From the NCBI GenBank assembly GCA_900544105.1, contig UQUC01000010.1:1-41147 (forward strand): DNA of 41,147 nucleotides. The letters run 5' to 3'. Source of the DNA: an uncultured Oscillibacter sp. Lineage in GTDB: Bacteria; Bacillota; Clostridia; Oscillospirales; Oscillospiraceae. Within the stretch, counting starts at the first letter, position 1; each line of letters starts with the position of its first letter. Position numbers and translations under genes: made by a program. The notes under the pieces were generated by a model, which worked only from the letters and a program-made list of their open reading frames with translations, was not told where the DNA came from and made no database searches. Shown piece after piece: positions 24,107 to 33,768 of the stretch.

Positions 24107-24910
24107 ATGACTTATTTCAATAAGAACAAGGAACTCAAGCGGGGCTACAACGCCTATATCGACGAATCCACCAACTATATGGGTACCCTGATGAACGTGG
24201 GCCTGCTGGTGATGGAGGACGGCGACACCTATACCTACGAAAGCGCCGACCGCGAGGTTGCCATCCTGCTTTTCGAGGGCAAGGTCACCTATGAATACGC
24301 CGGCAAGACCGTTGAGGCTGACCGCCCCAACTGCTTCCATCACGAAGCCTACTGCCTGCTGGCTCCCAAGGGCACCAAGATCACCCTGACGGCTCACAGC
24401 CACAGCGAGCTTTACATGCAGGACACCCTGAACGAGAAGGATTATGAGCCGGTCATGTACACCCCGGAGACCGTCCAGACCCAGCACGCCGGTTCCAAGG
24501 GCGAGCTGATGGGTGCTATGGAGCGTGAGATCAAGACCTTCTTCGACTATGACAACGCCCCCTTCTCCAACATGGTGCTGGGTGAGGTGCTGAACCGTCC
24601 CGGCAAGTGGTCCTCCTATCCTCCTCATCATCATCCCCAGCCGGAGGTCTATTTTTACCGTTTCGACTATCCTCACGGCTTCGGCGCCGGTTTTGCCAAC
24701 GGCGATGTTTACAAGACCGAGCAGAACGGCTGCGCCGTCATCAACCATGGCTTCCACTCTCAGGTAGTGGCTCCTGGCTATGCCATGTGCTACGCCTGGG
24801 GTATCCGGCACCTGGAGGGCGATCCCTGGCTGAAGACCCGCATTGACGACAAAGAGCACGAGTGGCTGTGGAAGCCCGATGCCAATGACCACATCTATCC
24901 CAATCATTGA
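24107..24910 (+). CDS. iolB: 5-deoxy-glucuronate isomerase
   Basis: Converts 5-deoxy-glucuronate, the IolD product, to 2-deoxy-5-keto-gluconate. The 267 residues form a double-cupin protein with metal-site segments SYPPHHHPQPEVYFYRF and GFHSQVVAPGYAMCYAWGI, which are IolB signatures. I chose ATG 24107 because AGGAG lies 9 nt upstream; ATG 24098 overlaps that site. Ends with TGA 17 bp before the ATG of iolD. Confidence 0.94.
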   Translation: MTYFNKNKELKRGYNAYIDESTNYMGTLMNVGLLVMEDGDTYTYESADREVAILLFEGKVTYEYAGKTVEADRPNCFHHEAYCLLAPKGTKITLTAHSHSELYMQDTLNEKDYEPVMYTPETVQTQHAGSKGELMGAMEREIKTFFDYDNAPFSNMVLGEVLNRPGKWSSYPPHHHPQPEVYFYRFDYPHGFGAGFANGDVYKTEQNGCAVINHGFHSQVVAPGYAMCYAWGIRHLEGDPWLKTRIDDKEHEWLWKPDANDHIYPNH

Positions 24911-24927
24911 TCGGAGGTAACAAAAGC

Positions 24928-26856
24928 ATGAAAACTGTCCGCTTGACCATGGCGCAGGCTTTGGTCCGTTTTCTGGAAAATCAGTACATGGAGGTTGACG
25001 GTGCCCAGCACCGCTTCGTCCGCGGCGTGTTCATCATTCCCGGCCACGGCAACGTGGTGGGTCTCGGCCAGGCGCTGAGCCAGGAGGCCAAGCACCTGGA
25101 GATCTATCAGGGCAAGAACGAGCAGGGCATGGCCCAGGCCGCCGTTGCCTTCGCCAAGCAGATGAAGCGTAAGCAGATCTGCGTTGCCACCTCCTCCGTT
25201 GGCCCCGGCGCCGCCAACATGGTCACCGCCTGCGGCACCGCCACCGCCAACAACATCCCCCTGCTGGTGCTGCCCGGCGACACCTACGCCTGCCGTCAGC
25301 CCGACCCCGTTCTGCAGCAGGTGGAGCACACCAACTCCCTGGCCACCACCACCAACGACGCTTTCAAGGCTGTGTGCCGCTACTGGGACCGCGTTGTCCG
25401 TCCTGAGCAGCTGATGAGCGCTATGATCAACGCCTTCCGGGTGCTGACCGATCCCGCCAACACCGGCGCGGTCTGCGTTGCCATGCCCCAGGATGTTGAG
25501 GGTGAGGCTTATGATTATCCCGTGAGCTTCTTCGCCAAGCGCGTCTGGCGTTTGGAGCGCCGCCCTGCTACCGAGGCCGCTCTGACTGACGCTGCCGAGG
25601 CCATTCGCAAGGCCAAGCGTCCCATGATGATCTGCGGCGGCGGTGTCCGCTATTCCGAGGCGCACGCCGAGTTCCTGCACTTTGCCGAGACCTTCGGTAT
25701 CCCCTACGGCGAGACCCAGGCGGGCAAGTCCGCTACCGACTGGCTGCACCCCCTGAACTTGGGCGGCGTGGGCACCACCGGCTGCTCCGCAGCCAACGAG
25801 ATCGCCCGGAAGGCCGATCTGGTCATCGGCGTGGGCACCCGCTACACCGACTTCACCACCGCTTCCAAGTGGCTGTTCAAGGATACCTGCAAATTCGTCA
25901 ACATCAACGTCTCTGAGTTCCAGAGCCTGAAGATGGAGGCTGTCCCCGTGGTGGCTGACGCCAAGGAAGCCCTGCCCCGTCTGGAAAAGCTGCTGGAGGG
26001 CTATCAGACCGCCTATAAGGATGAGGTCAAGGTCGCCAAGGAGAAGTGGATCGACGAGCTGAACCGCCTCGATCACATCACCTTCTCCGATAAGAAGAGC
26101 TGGAAGCCGGAGATCAATGACGCCAACGCCGATTCCGCCAAGCGCTTCGCACAGGACGTCAACGCCCAGCTGACCCAGACCTCCGCTCTGGGCGCCATCA
26201 ATGCCATGATGAGCGAGGGCGACGTTGCCATTGGCGCCGCCGGCTCTCTGCCCGGCGATATGCAGCGGATGTGGCGTCCCACCGGCGTTGACACCTACAA
26301 CATGGAGTACGGCTATTCCACCATGGGCTACGAGGTGGCCGGCGCTCTGGGCGTGAAGCTGGCCATCGGCGACAAGCACGAGGTCTATTCCTTCTGCGGT
26401 GATGGCAGCTTCAATATGCTCCACGGTGAGCTGATCACCGCCTGCCAGGAGCACAAGAAGATCAACATCTGCCTGTTTGACAACGCCTCCTTCGGCTGCA
26501 TCAACAACCTGCAGGTTGGCCACGGCAACGTTACGCTGTGCACCGAGCTGCGCTATCGCAATAAGGATGGTCTGTTCGGCAACTTCATGAACATCGACTA
26601 CGCTAAGGTGGCGGAGGCCTACGGCTGCAAGAGCTACACCGTCCGCACCATGGAAGAACTGGTGGCCGCTTTCGAGGATGCCAAGAAGGTAAAGAACGTC
26701 CCCGTCCTCTTCGACATTAAGGTCCTGCCCAAGACCATGACCGACGGCTATTCCTCCTGGTGGCGCGTGGGTGACACTGAGGTGTCCGAGCGCAAGGAGA
26801 ACCTGGCGGCTTATGCCGACCTGCAGGCTCACCTGAAGGAAGTCCGGAAGTACTAA
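24928..26856 (+). CDS. iolD: 3D-(3,5/4)-trihydroxycyclohexane-1,2-dione acylhydrolase
   Basis: Thiamine-diphosphate enzyme that opens the inositol ring to 5-deoxy-glucuronate. The 642 residues have an N-terminal pyrimidine-binding domain with the catalytic Glu region (IYQGKNEQGMAQAAVAFAKQ), a central domain with CGGGVRYSEA, and a C-terminal PP-binding domain with FCGDGSFNMLHGE...DNASFGC, the ThDP GDG-N motif. ATG at 24928 has GGAGGT 9 nt upstream. A TTG at 24907 would include that site and is rejected. Length fits the family. Confidence 0.96.
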   Translation: MKTVRLTMAQALVRFLENQYMEVDGAQHRFVRGVFIIPGHGNVVGLGQALSQEAKHLEIYQGKNEQGMAQAAVAFAKQMKRKQICVATSSVGPGAANMVTACGTATANNIPLLVLPGDTYACRQPDPVLQQVEHTNSLATTTNDAFKAVCRYWDRVVRPEQLMSAMINAFRVLTDPANTGAVCVAMPQDVEGEAYDYPVSFFAKRVWRLERRPATEAALTDAAEAIRKAKRPMMICGGGVRYSEAHAEFLHFAETFGIPYGETQAGKSATDWLHPLNLGGVGTTGCSAANEIARKADLVIGVGTRYTDFTTASKWLFKDTCKFVNINVSEFQSLKMEAVPVVADAKEALPRLEKLLEGYQTAYKDEVKVAKEKWIDELNRLDHITFSDKKSWKPEINDANADSAKRFAQDVNAQLTQTSALGAINAMMSEGDVAIGAAGSLPGDMQRMWRPTGVDTYNMEYGYSTMGYEVAGALGVKLAIGDKHEVYSFCGDGSFNMLHGELITACQEHKKINICLFDNASFGCINNLQVGHGNVTLCTELRYRNKDGLFGNFMNIDYAKVAEAYGCKSYTVRTMEELVAAFEDAKKVKNVPVLFDIKVLPKTMTDGYSSWWRVGDTEVSERKENLAAYADLQAHLKEVRKY

Positions 26857-26911
26857 GATCATTTTTATTTACGAAAACCCATCCAAATTATAAAAAAGGA
26901 AGGTTATTAAC

Positions 26912-27949
26912 ATGGAAAAGGTATTGAAGATCGGCATTATCGGCTGCGGCGCTATCGGCAAGGATCACTGCCGCCGCATCATTGAGACTGTCCCCGGTGC
27001 TACCGTTGTGGCCGTGTCCGACTATGTGGCCGCCGCCGCTGACGACACCGCCGCCAAGTACGGCATCAAGTCCTACGGCAATGACTGCGACGGCATGATC
27101 AAGGACCCCGAGGTTGAGGCCGTGGTCATCACCTCCATCGACCCCACCCATCATGACTATGTCATGAAGACTCTGGCTGAGGAGAAGTGGTGCTTCTGCG
27201 AGAAGCCCCTGAGCCAGAACGCCGCTGACTGCGAGGACATCATCAAGCGCGAGCAGGAGATCGGCAAGCGTCTGGTGCAGGTGGGCTTCATGCGTCACTA
27301 TGACCGCGGCTATGCCGAGATGAAGCGCATCATCGATTCCGGCGAGATCGGCAAGCCCCTGCTGATCAAGTGCTGCCACCGCAACGTTGCTCAGGGCCCG
27401 GGCTTCAAGACCGAGAACGGCGTCACCAACGTGGCCATCCACGAGCTGGACATCTGCCGCTGGCTGCTGGGCGACGAGTATGAGGACGTGCAGTGCGTCA
27501 AGGTCCGTCAGAGCTCCAACTCCAACAAGGGCTATGACAACCCCCAGGTCATGCTGATGCGCACCAAGAACGGCTGCTTCATCGACGTGGAGGTTCAGGT
27601 TGCTGACGGCTACGGCTATGACATCCAGTGCGAGGTCGTCTGCGAGAACGGCACCGTGAAGCTGCCCGATCCCTACGCTGTGGTCCGCCGCTCTCGTCCC
27701 GCCGGTTGGGACAGCGTCCAGCCCGCCGAGTCCATGCCCATCATGACCGACTGGAAGGAGCGCTTCATCGAGGCTTATGATATCGAGTTCTGCAAGTGGG
27801 TGGAGTCTGTCCACGCCGGCAAGCTCACCGGCCCCTCCTCCTGGGACGGCTATGTGGCCTGCGTGGCTGGCGACGCTCTGAACGCCTCCCGCGGCACCTC
27901 TCAGTTCATGAAGGTGGAGACCATGGAAAAGCCCGAGATGTACAAGTAA
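26912..27949 (+). CDS. iolG: Inositol 2-dehydrogenase
   Basis: NAD-dependent first enzyme of inositol catabolism, oxidising myo-inositol to 2-keto-myo-inositol. The 345-residue Gfo/Idh/MocA protein has a Rossmann motif IGIIGCGAIGKDH at the N-terminus, the catalytic CEKPLSQ lysine motif near residue 95, and a C-terminal sheet domain with HELDICRWLLGDE. GGAAGG lies 8 nt before the ATG. Last gene of the operon, followed by two terminators. The operon lacks iolC, iolJ and iolA, which must lie elsewhere or be replaced. Other Gfo/Idh specificities (scyllo-inositol) remain possible. Confidence 0.93.
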   Translation: MEKVLKIGIIGCGAIGKDHCRRIIETVPGATVVAVSDYVAAAADDTAAKYGIKSYGNDCDGMIKDPEVEAVVITSIDPTHHDYVMKTLAEEKWCFCEKPLSQNAADCEDIIKREQEIGKRLVQVGFMRHYDRGYAEMKRIIDSGEIGKPLLIKCCHRNVAQGPGFKTENGVTNVAIHELDICRWLLGDEYEDVQCVKVRQSSNSNKGYDNPQVMLMRTKNGCFIDVEVQVADGYGYDIQCEVVCENGTVKLPDPYAVVRRSRPAGWDSVQPAESMPIMTDWKERFIEAYDIEFCKWVESVHAGKLTGPSSWDGYVACVAGDALNASRGTSQFMKVETMEKPEMYK

Positions 27950-27965
27950 TCTCACCCCATCCAAT

Positions 27966-28007
27966 ATAAAACACGGAGCCTGGCCAATGGTCAGGCTCCG
28001 TGTTTTA
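27966..28007 (+). terminator. Terminator of the inositol operon
   Basis: A 17-bp perfect stem (27966-27982 with 27991-28007) around an 8-nt loop begins 17 bp after the iolG stop; the stem itself ends in a TTTT run and CTTTTT follows. Confidence 0.9.
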
Positions 28008-28022
28008 TGCTTTTTCGCAAGT

Positions 28023-28046
28023 GCCGGAGTTTTCTCCGGCGCTTTT
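28023..28046 (+). terminator. Second terminator after iolG
   Basis: GCCGGAG and CTCCGGC with a TTTT loop, then T-rich sequence, immediately after the first hairpin. A tandem back-up. Confidence 0.65.
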
Positions 28047-28088
28047 GCTTTTTCGATACAAACGCGGTTCAGCGTTCAGACAGCTTTC

Positions 28089-29042
28089 TCACTCCACCTC
28101 TAAGTGAACGGACTTATGAAACTGAGGCTCCACCAGGCCGGGGATCTCCACGGCGTCGGTAAAATACAGATTCTCGACGTACTCTTGCAGCAGGGACACC
28201 ACATAGGGATGGGGCCGTTCGTCAGGCCGCCGGGCCGCCACCGTCACCACCGCCGTTTTGGGTTGGAGCTTTTCCAGCAGCTTCCGGGAGGTGGAATCGA
28301 AGGAGGCATGGTGGGGCACCTTCAGAATGTCACAAGGGGTCAGGTTCACGGTCTCCCACACATGGGCGTAGGCGTCGCCGCCCAGAACGATCTCCTTGCC
28401 GTGGTAATACAGCCGCTGGCGCAGAGAGCACACGTTCATGGATTTGGCCCAGCGCACCAGTTCATAACCGTTCCGCTCTCCGTTGAAAGCCGCGTCATAG
28501 ATCTCCTTCTGCCGCCGGTACAGGGCCGGTTCGCCACAAAGGATATCCATTTTCAGGTCCGGCGTCAGCTGGAGGGAAATCGTTTCCGTCCCCGGCACCA
28601 ATTCAAACTGCTTGATGCGGTCGGGGTGCCTTTGCAGCGCCTCGGTGTAGATCCGGAGGCAGCGAAGGGCGTTTCTCGCAGCCTTGGGCAAGTTGTTATC
28701 TGGATGGAAGGGGTCAAGTTCCGGGGCATTTTCTGGAGGCAGATAGGTGGTGTAAAACCGGTCGATGGTCACGGCATCCAGCACCCGGCTGAGACCACCG
28801 ATGTGATCCCGGTGGAAATGCGTAGCCAGAGCCACGTCCAGATGGGTCACGCCCAGCTCCCGGAGAAAATCTCCCGCATAGATCCGCTGAGACCGGGGGT
28901 CCAACTCTCCCGGATGATCGTCCCGCACCAGACAGTCATGGCCAAAATCCACCATCAAGGCAAACTTCTGCTGCGTTCCCTCCATCTCCCGAATGAGAAT
29001 ACAGTCTCCGTTGCCTATGTTGATAAAGTCCAAAGCCAGCAT
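28089..29042 (-). CDS. MBL-fold hydrolase, ComEC C-terminal type
   Basis: This 317-residue stand-alone metallo-beta-lactamase-fold protein has an HxHxDH motif ATHFHRDHIGG (about 73-83), preceded by FINIGNGDCILIRE typical of the ComEC/Rec2 extracellular nuclease domain (usually ...VGQGDA...). A later metal Asp is in VLGGDAYAHVW and a final His in KVPHHASFDSTS. No signal peptide or membrane segments, so it acts in the cytoplasm or at a nucleic acid. Nuclease/phosphodiesterase activity is likely, substrate unknown. GGGGGG precedes the ATG by 7 nt. Monocistronic. Confidence 0.82.
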   Translation of the reverse strand: MLALDFINIGNGDCILIREMEGTQQKFALMVDFGHDCLVRDDHPGELDPRSQRIYAGDFLRELGVTHLDVALATHFHRDHIGGLSRVLDAVTIDRFYTTYLPPENAPELDPFHPDNNLPKAARNALRCLRIYTEALQRHPDRIKQFELVPGTETISLQLTPDLKMDILCGEPALYRRQKEIYDAAFNGERNGYELVRWAKSMNVCSLRQRLYYHGKEIVLGGDAYAHVWETVNLTPCDILKVPHHASFDSTSRKLLEKLQPKTAVVTVAARRPDERPHPYVVSLLQEYVENLYFTDAVEIPGLVEPQFHKSVHLEVE

Positions 29043-29160
29043 ACGCAGTCCCCCCCTATGTTGTTGTTACAAAGATACCATACCGCGTGAACGTTTACAA
29101 CGAAAAGCGGTCCTTACGTCAGCCAAAATTTTCCTTTGGATTTTGACAGTTTCCACAAGA

Positions 29161-29193
29161 AACCCGCGGTGGGCATTTTGCCCGCCGCGGGTT
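29161..29193 (-). terminator. Terminator of the 619-aa membrane protein gene
   Basis: AACCCGCGG-GGGC paired with GCCC-CCGCGGGTT around ATTTT, followed by T-rich sequence on the minus strand, about 30 bp after the stop at 29225. The 180-bp gap to 29042 holds no gene. Confidence 0.8.
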
Positions 29194-29224
29194 CTCTGCA
29201 TTTTGATCGGTTTCCCTCGAACAG

Positions 29225-31084
29225 TCACGCTTTTCCGTAAATGACCGTCTGCTGCCAGCCTCCGGCTCCTTCCTCCGTTCCGGTGTCTGGCAGGAGGTCC
29301 GTTTCCGGCTCCGCAGGCTCCTCAGCCGGTGTCTCCGGCGGTGTGGACACGGCCCGGTTCTCCACTGTGATCTTCCGTGCGGTGATCCACTGTGCACCAT
29401 CATTCCAATAGACGGTGACGGTATCTCCTACGTTCAGCAGCGGGGCCTCCGGCACCTGGGCGGCGCTGACATACACGGAGAAGCCGCTCTCCCCCTCAAA
29501 GCGGAGGTAATAGACGCTGGTCCCCTCAATGACGGCGCTGCGGATCTCGGCGATGGTGCCCTTTGTCTCCTGAAGCGTCTGATCCTCTGTGGGCACCTCC
29601 GCATCGGCCCGGTCGATGATGCCGTTATTCAGCAGTGTTTTCCGGTAATTCTCCTCACACTGGGCCACGGTCTGCCCCGTCTCCACAATATTGTACTGTT
29701 GGACGTTCACCATGGCATACATCTTCACCAGACCGTCCTCGCCCTTCAAAGCCATGAAGTAGGTGGGCTGGTCGGCGATATTCAGCAACAGCGGGAAGGT
29801 GGCGGAATAGCGCATCTGCTGGACCTGGCTCTGGGCAGAGCTTTGGGCAGAGGTCTCCGTCGCACCGGCGCAGGGGTAGAACCGGGTCTCCTTGGTCCGC
29901 TGATTGGTGAGGATGAAGCCAATGTTGGACTGGTCGCTGGTAACGGAGGTCACGCCGGTGTACATATACACATCGTCGTTGATGGCGATATAGTTCCAGC
30001 CCGCCGTGGTCAATGTCACATCCCGCTGGCCGAAGTAGGCGTTCAGGAAGCCGTTGTGGAACTGGCCGTAGTAGTCATACTGGTCCATGATGATGTCGGA
30101 GGAGTACAGCCGGTCCACCCAGGTGGGCACGTCCTCGTAATACTGACTTTCGCCGCTGATGGCGTTCACCAGCACGGCGCCCTTCACGTCCGTGCCGCCG
30201 AAAAGTCCGATGCGCTTGACGATCCGGGAGCAGACCCAGTAGGGGGTGCCCTCCTCGTCGATCTCAAACACCGGCTCATCGAACATCATGGTGGGGTACT
30301 GGAACCGCAGGTGGCGGTAGAGGTTCCGGGAGAAGTGCTCTGCCGTGGTGTACTTCATGCCCTCGTCCAGCCGGACCACCTCCGCCTCCTGGGTCACCAT
30401 GTCGATGACGATATAGGCAGGCAGGCCGTTGGAGCGGTTGGTGAACCACTTGATGAGGTCTCCGTAGGCAAGGCTCGTGACCCGCACGGGGCGGCCCTTG
30501 TAGTTGATCTGGGTGTAGTTGGGCAAGATCTCAAACTGAGACACCATATCCGCCAGCTCGCCCAGCTTCCGGCTGCCTAACCGGGCAGCGGAATCGCTGT
30601 CCAGCATGGGGATCTGGTCATAGCGGATTTCCTCCACCTCCGTGACGAAGTCACCGGTGGTCAGGGGCAGCAGCTTGCTGTAAGCCCCGGCCCGCAACAC
30701 CACCCATGATGTGAGGGAGCCGATGGCGATGGCAGCGATCATGGCGATCACCACGAAGAAGGGTATGGTGCACTGCTTTTTCACAAAGCCGAGATACCCT
30801 CTCGCGCCGGTGCCCTGGAACCCGGAGGTCAAAACGGCACAACCGCAATACACGGCGCACAGCAGAAACACGAAGAAATAAAATTCCTCCGCATGGGGGT
30901 TCAGGGCAGGCAACTCCACATAGAAGTACACCAGCCCCACCAGGGCTGTCACGGCAATATTGATAAGGGTCCGGGTCACGGGAGTGCCGATGGGCTTCCG
31001 GGGCTTACGCTCCCGCTGAGGGCGCTCGCCCCCCTGTCCGAAATCTCCGGGGTTGAAGCCGCCGAAATTGAAGGTAAAGGGCAT
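29225..31084 (-). CDS. Large membrane protein of unknown function
   Basis: This 619-residue protein was not recognised. It has a basic, Gly/Phe-rich N-terminus, then three probable membrane helices within the first 160 residues (TLINIAVTALVGLVYFYVEL, FYFFVFLLCAVYCGCAVL, IPFFVVIAMIAAIAIGSL), and a large, mostly beta region of about 380 residues with many aromatic/Asp/Tyr segments. A Val-rich OB-like segment follows near the end (SVYYLRFEGES...VGDTVTVYW), then a Pro/Glu-rich tail. ATG at 31084 has AAGGAAGG 8 nt upstream. It follows clpC on the same strand, but a terminator lies between, so it is probably separate. It may be a cell-envelope protein. Confidence 0.75.
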   Translation of the reverse strand: MPFTFNFGGFNPGDFGQGGERPQRERKPRKPIGTPVTRTLINIAVTALVGLVYFYVELPALNPHAEEFYFFVFLLCAVYCGCAVLTSGFQGTGARGYLGFVKKQCTIPFFVVIAMIAAIAIGSLTSWVVLRAGAYSKLLPLTTGDFVTEVEEIRYDQIPMLDSDSAARLGSRKLGELADMVSQFEILPNYTQINYKGRPVRVTSLAYGDLIKWFTNRSNGLPAYIVIDMVTQEAEVVRLDEGMKYTTAEHFSRNLYRHLRFQYPTMMFDEPVFEIDEEGTPYWVCSRIVKRIGLFGGTDVKGAVLVNAISGESQYYEDVPTWVDRLYSSDIIMDQYDYYGQFHNGFLNAYFGQRDVTLTTAGWNYIAINDDVYMYTGVTSVTSDQSNIGFILTNQRTKETRFYPCAGATETSAQSSAQSQVQQMRYSATFPLLLNIADQPTYFMALKGEDGLVKMYAMVNVQQYNIVETGQTVAQCEENYRKTLLNNGIIDRADAEVPTEDQTLQETKGTIAEIRSAVIEGTSVYYLRFEGESGFSVYVSAAQVPEAPLLNVGDTVTVYWNDGAQWITARKITVENRAVSTPPETPAEEPAEPETDLLPDTGTEEGAGGWQQTVIYGKA

Positions 31085-31187
31085 AGGGTTTGCCTTCCTT
31101 TCCAAAAGTTGTCAAAGCTGATATGAATTTATCATACCGGAAAAGTATGAACAAATCAAGGCCGCCCGCCGGCGTTGGCCAAAAGGT

Positions 31188-31214
31188 CCCTCCGCCGCCG
31201 AACGCGGCAGAGGG
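31188..31214 (-). terminator. Terminator after clpC
   Basis: CCCTCTGCCGC and GGCGGCGGAGGG form a stem, followed by CTTTT on the minus strand, about 40 bp after the clpC stop. Confidence 0.7.
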
Positions 31215-31251
31215 ATCTTGATTTTGCCTGTGGATTTGACGGGAAGGGCCA

Positions 31252-33717
31252 TTACTTGGTGACGACCAGCTTGTCATCCTCCACAGCCAGCTTGGCAGTA
31301 TCGCCGGTCTTGAGGGTGCCGTCCAGCATCTTTTCGGCCACGGCGTCCTCCACCTTGCTCTGGATGGCCCGGCGCAGGGGACGGGCACCGTACTTGGGGT
31401 CGAAGCCCTCCTTGGCCAGTTCCTTCACCGCCTCGTCGGAAGCGTCCAGATGGATGTCCATGGTCTCCATACGGTCCGCCACGGTCTTGAGCATCCGGCG
31501 GGCAACCTCCTCAATGTTCTGCTCAGTCAGAGCACGGAACACGATGATATCGTCGATCCGGTTCAGGAACTCCGGGCGGAAGGTCTGGCGCAGCTCCGCC
31601 AGAACGGTCTCCTTGGCCTGTGCATAGGCTGCGTCGGCATCCGCCTCGGCCTTCTTATCGTCCGCGTCGAAGCCCAGCTTCGCACCGGCGGCGGTCAGCG
31701 CCTTGGCGCCGATGTTGCTGGTCATGACGATGACGGTGTTCTTGAAGTCTACGGTGCGGCCCTGAGAGTCGGTGATCCGGCCATCGTCCAAAATCTGAAG
31801 CATGATGTTCCAGACGTCCTCGTGGGCCTTTTCGATCTCGTCGAACAGCACCACAGAGTAGGGCTTACGGCGCACCTTCTCCGTCAGCTGGCCGCCCTCA
31901 TCGTGGCCCACATAGCCGGGAGGGGAACCAATCAGGCGGGATACTGTATGCCGCTCCATGTATTCGGACATATCGATCCGGATCATGGCGTTCTCGTCAC
32001 CGAACATGGCTTCTGCCAGAGACTTGCACAGTTCCGTCTTGCCAACGCCGGTGGGACCCAGGAACAGGAAGCTGCCAATGGGACGCTTGGGGTCCTTCAG
32101 ACCCACACGGCCACGGCGGATGGCCCGGGCCACGGCTTTCACAGCCTCGTCCTGACCCACCACACGCTTATGAAGGATATCCTCCATGTGCAGCAAGCGC
32201 TGGCCCTCGTCCTCTGTCAGACGAGTCACAGGGATACCGGTCCAACCAGACACCACAGCGGCGATGTCCTCCGCGTTGACGTCCCGGTGCTCCTGATTAT
32301 TCTTGCGGCGCTTGTCACGCTCGATCTCCACCTGCTCCTTGTAGTCCTTCTCGATGTCCCGCAGCTGGGCGGCCTTCTCAAAGTCCTGGGCGTTGATGGC
32401 GGCGTCCTTGTCCTTGGACAGGGCGTTGATCTTCTCCTCCAGGCTCTTCAGCTCCTCGGAGGGCTCCTCCTGCTCCATCCGCACCCGGCTGGCGGCCTCG
32501 TCCATCAGGTCGATGGCCTTGTCGGGCAGGAACCGGTCGTTGATATACCGGGTGGACAGCTCCACGGCGGCCTTCAATGCTTCGTCGGTGATGTGCAGTT
32601 TGTGGTGCTGCTCATACTTCTCCCGCAGGCCCTTCAGGATCTCCAGCGTAGCCTCCTGACTGGGCTCGCCCACCGTCACCGGCTGGAACCGGCGCTCCAG
32701 AGCGGCATCCTTTTCGATATACTTGCGGTATTCGTTCAGAGTGGTGGCGCCGATGATCTGGATCTCACCGCGGCCCAGCGCGGGCTTGATGATATTGGCG
32801 GCGTCCACAGCGCCCTCGGCGGAGCCGGCGCCCACGATGGTGTGCAGCTCATCGATGAAGAGGATGATGTTGCCGTTCTTCTGAACCTCCTGCATCACCT
32901 TCTTGATACGCTCCTCAAATTCGCCCCGGTACTTGGTGCCGGCCACCATGCCGGAAAGGTCCAGAGACAGGAGCTTCTTATCCAGCAGATTTTCCGGCAC
33001 ATCGCCCATGGCGATCTTCCGGGCCAGGCCCTCGGCGATGGCAGTCTTGCCCACGCCGGGCTCACCGATCAGGCAGGGGTTGTTCTTGGTGCGGCGGGAC
33101 AGGATCTGGATGACCCGCTGGATCTCGTCATCACGGCCGATAACAGGGTCCAGCTTGCCGGTCCGGGCATCCGCCGTCAGATCACGGGTGAACTCTGCCA
33201 GCGTCTTGCCGCCCTTGCTGTCCTCCTTGGCGGAACCGGCAGCCGGAGTACGGCTGTCGCCACTCTGGGCCGCTCTGGGCGCGGCAGTGAGCTTCTTCAT
33301 CAGCGCGGTATAGAGCTGACGGGCGTCCACACCGGCAGACCGCAGAATACGGACTGCCATGTTGTTGCCCTCCCGCAGGATACCGGCCAGCAGATGCTCG
33401 GTGCCGATGTAGGCATAGCCGCCCCGGATGGAATCCTCCATGGCGATCTCCACAACGTGCTTGGCGCGAGGGGTCAGACCCTGAGCGGGATTGCCGCCGG
33501 GAAGTCCGGCGCCGACGCTTTTCCGAACCATTTCCGTCAGCAGGTCATCGGTCAGGCCCGCCTCCGTCAGGACGGTGTGGGCCATGCCCTCGTCCTCACG
33601 CATCAGGCCCAGCAGCAGGTGCTCCGTCCCCACATAGCCGTGACCCAATTCGCCTGCGGCCTCTTGTGCCAACCGCAGGGCTTCCTCCGCAGTGGGAGTA
33701 AATTTATTTTCATTCAT
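31252..33717 (-). CDS. clpC: ATP-dependent Clp protease ATPase subunit ClpC
   Basis: Hexameric unfoldase that feeds ClpP. The 821 residues have an N-domain with two Clp_N repeats (TPTAEEALRLAQEAAGELGHGYVGTEHLLLG), AAA-1 with Walker A GEPGVGKTA, a middle domain containing a UVR-like coiled coil (INALSKDKDAAINAQDFEKAAQLRD), and AAA-2 with GPTGVGKTEL and the C-terminal D2-small domain. It lies 51 bp after the mcsA-like gene in a CtsR-controlled operon, so it is heat- and stress-induced. Full length. Confidence 0.97.
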   Translation of the reverse strand: MNENKFTPTAEEALRLAQEAAGELGHGYVGTEHLLLGLMREDEGMAHTVLTEAGLTDDLLTEMVRKSVGAGLPGGNPAQGLTPRAKHVVEIAMEDSIRGGYAYIGTEHLLAGILREGNNMAVRILRSAGVDARQLYTALMKKLTAAPRAAQSGDSRTPAAGSAKEDSKGGKTLAEFTRDLTADARTGKLDPVIGRDDEIQRVIQILSRRTKNNPCLIGEPGVGKTAIAEGLARKIAMGDVPENLLDKKLLSLDLSGMVAGTKYRGEFEERIKKVMQEVQKNGNIILFIDELHTIVGAGSAEGAVDAANIIKPALGRGEIQIIGATTLNEYRKYIEKDAALERRFQPVTVGEPSQEATLEILKGLREKYEQHHKLHITDEALKAAVELSTRYINDRFLPDKAIDLMDEAASRVRMEQEEPSEELKSLEEKINALSKDKDAAINAQDFEKAAQLRDIEKDYKEQVEIERDKRRKNNQEHRDVNAEDIAAVVSGWTGIPVTRLTEDEGQRLLHMEDILHKRVVGQDEAVKAVARAIRRGRVGLKDPKRPIGSFLFLGPTGVGKTELCKSLAEAMFGDENAMIRIDMSEYMERHTVSRLIGSPPGYVGHDEGGQLTEKVRRKPYSVVLFDEIEKAHEDVWNIMLQILDDGRITDSQGRTVDFKNTVIVMTSNIGAKALTAAGAKLGFDADDKKAEADADAAYAQAKETVLAELRQTFRPEFLNRIDDIIVFRALTEQNIEEVARRMLKTVADRMETMDIHLDASDEAVKELAKEGFDPKYGARPLRRAIQSKVEDAVAEKMLDGTLKTGDTAKLAVEDDKLVVTK

Positions 33718-33768
33718 AGTTCAATACCTCTTTTATTCTGGGGTGTGCGTTTTGTTTGAACGCGCCTG

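Noticed and set aside
24904..26862. 652-codon minus-strand frame opposite iolD, and similar frames opposite iolE/iolB and iolG
   Set aside because: These are antisense shadows of highly expressed GC-rich genes. The plus-strand frames carry full enzyme signatures.
31450..33759. 769-codon plus-strand open frame opposite clpC
   Set aside because: Antisense shadow of clpC; Leu/Gly/His-rich without motifs.
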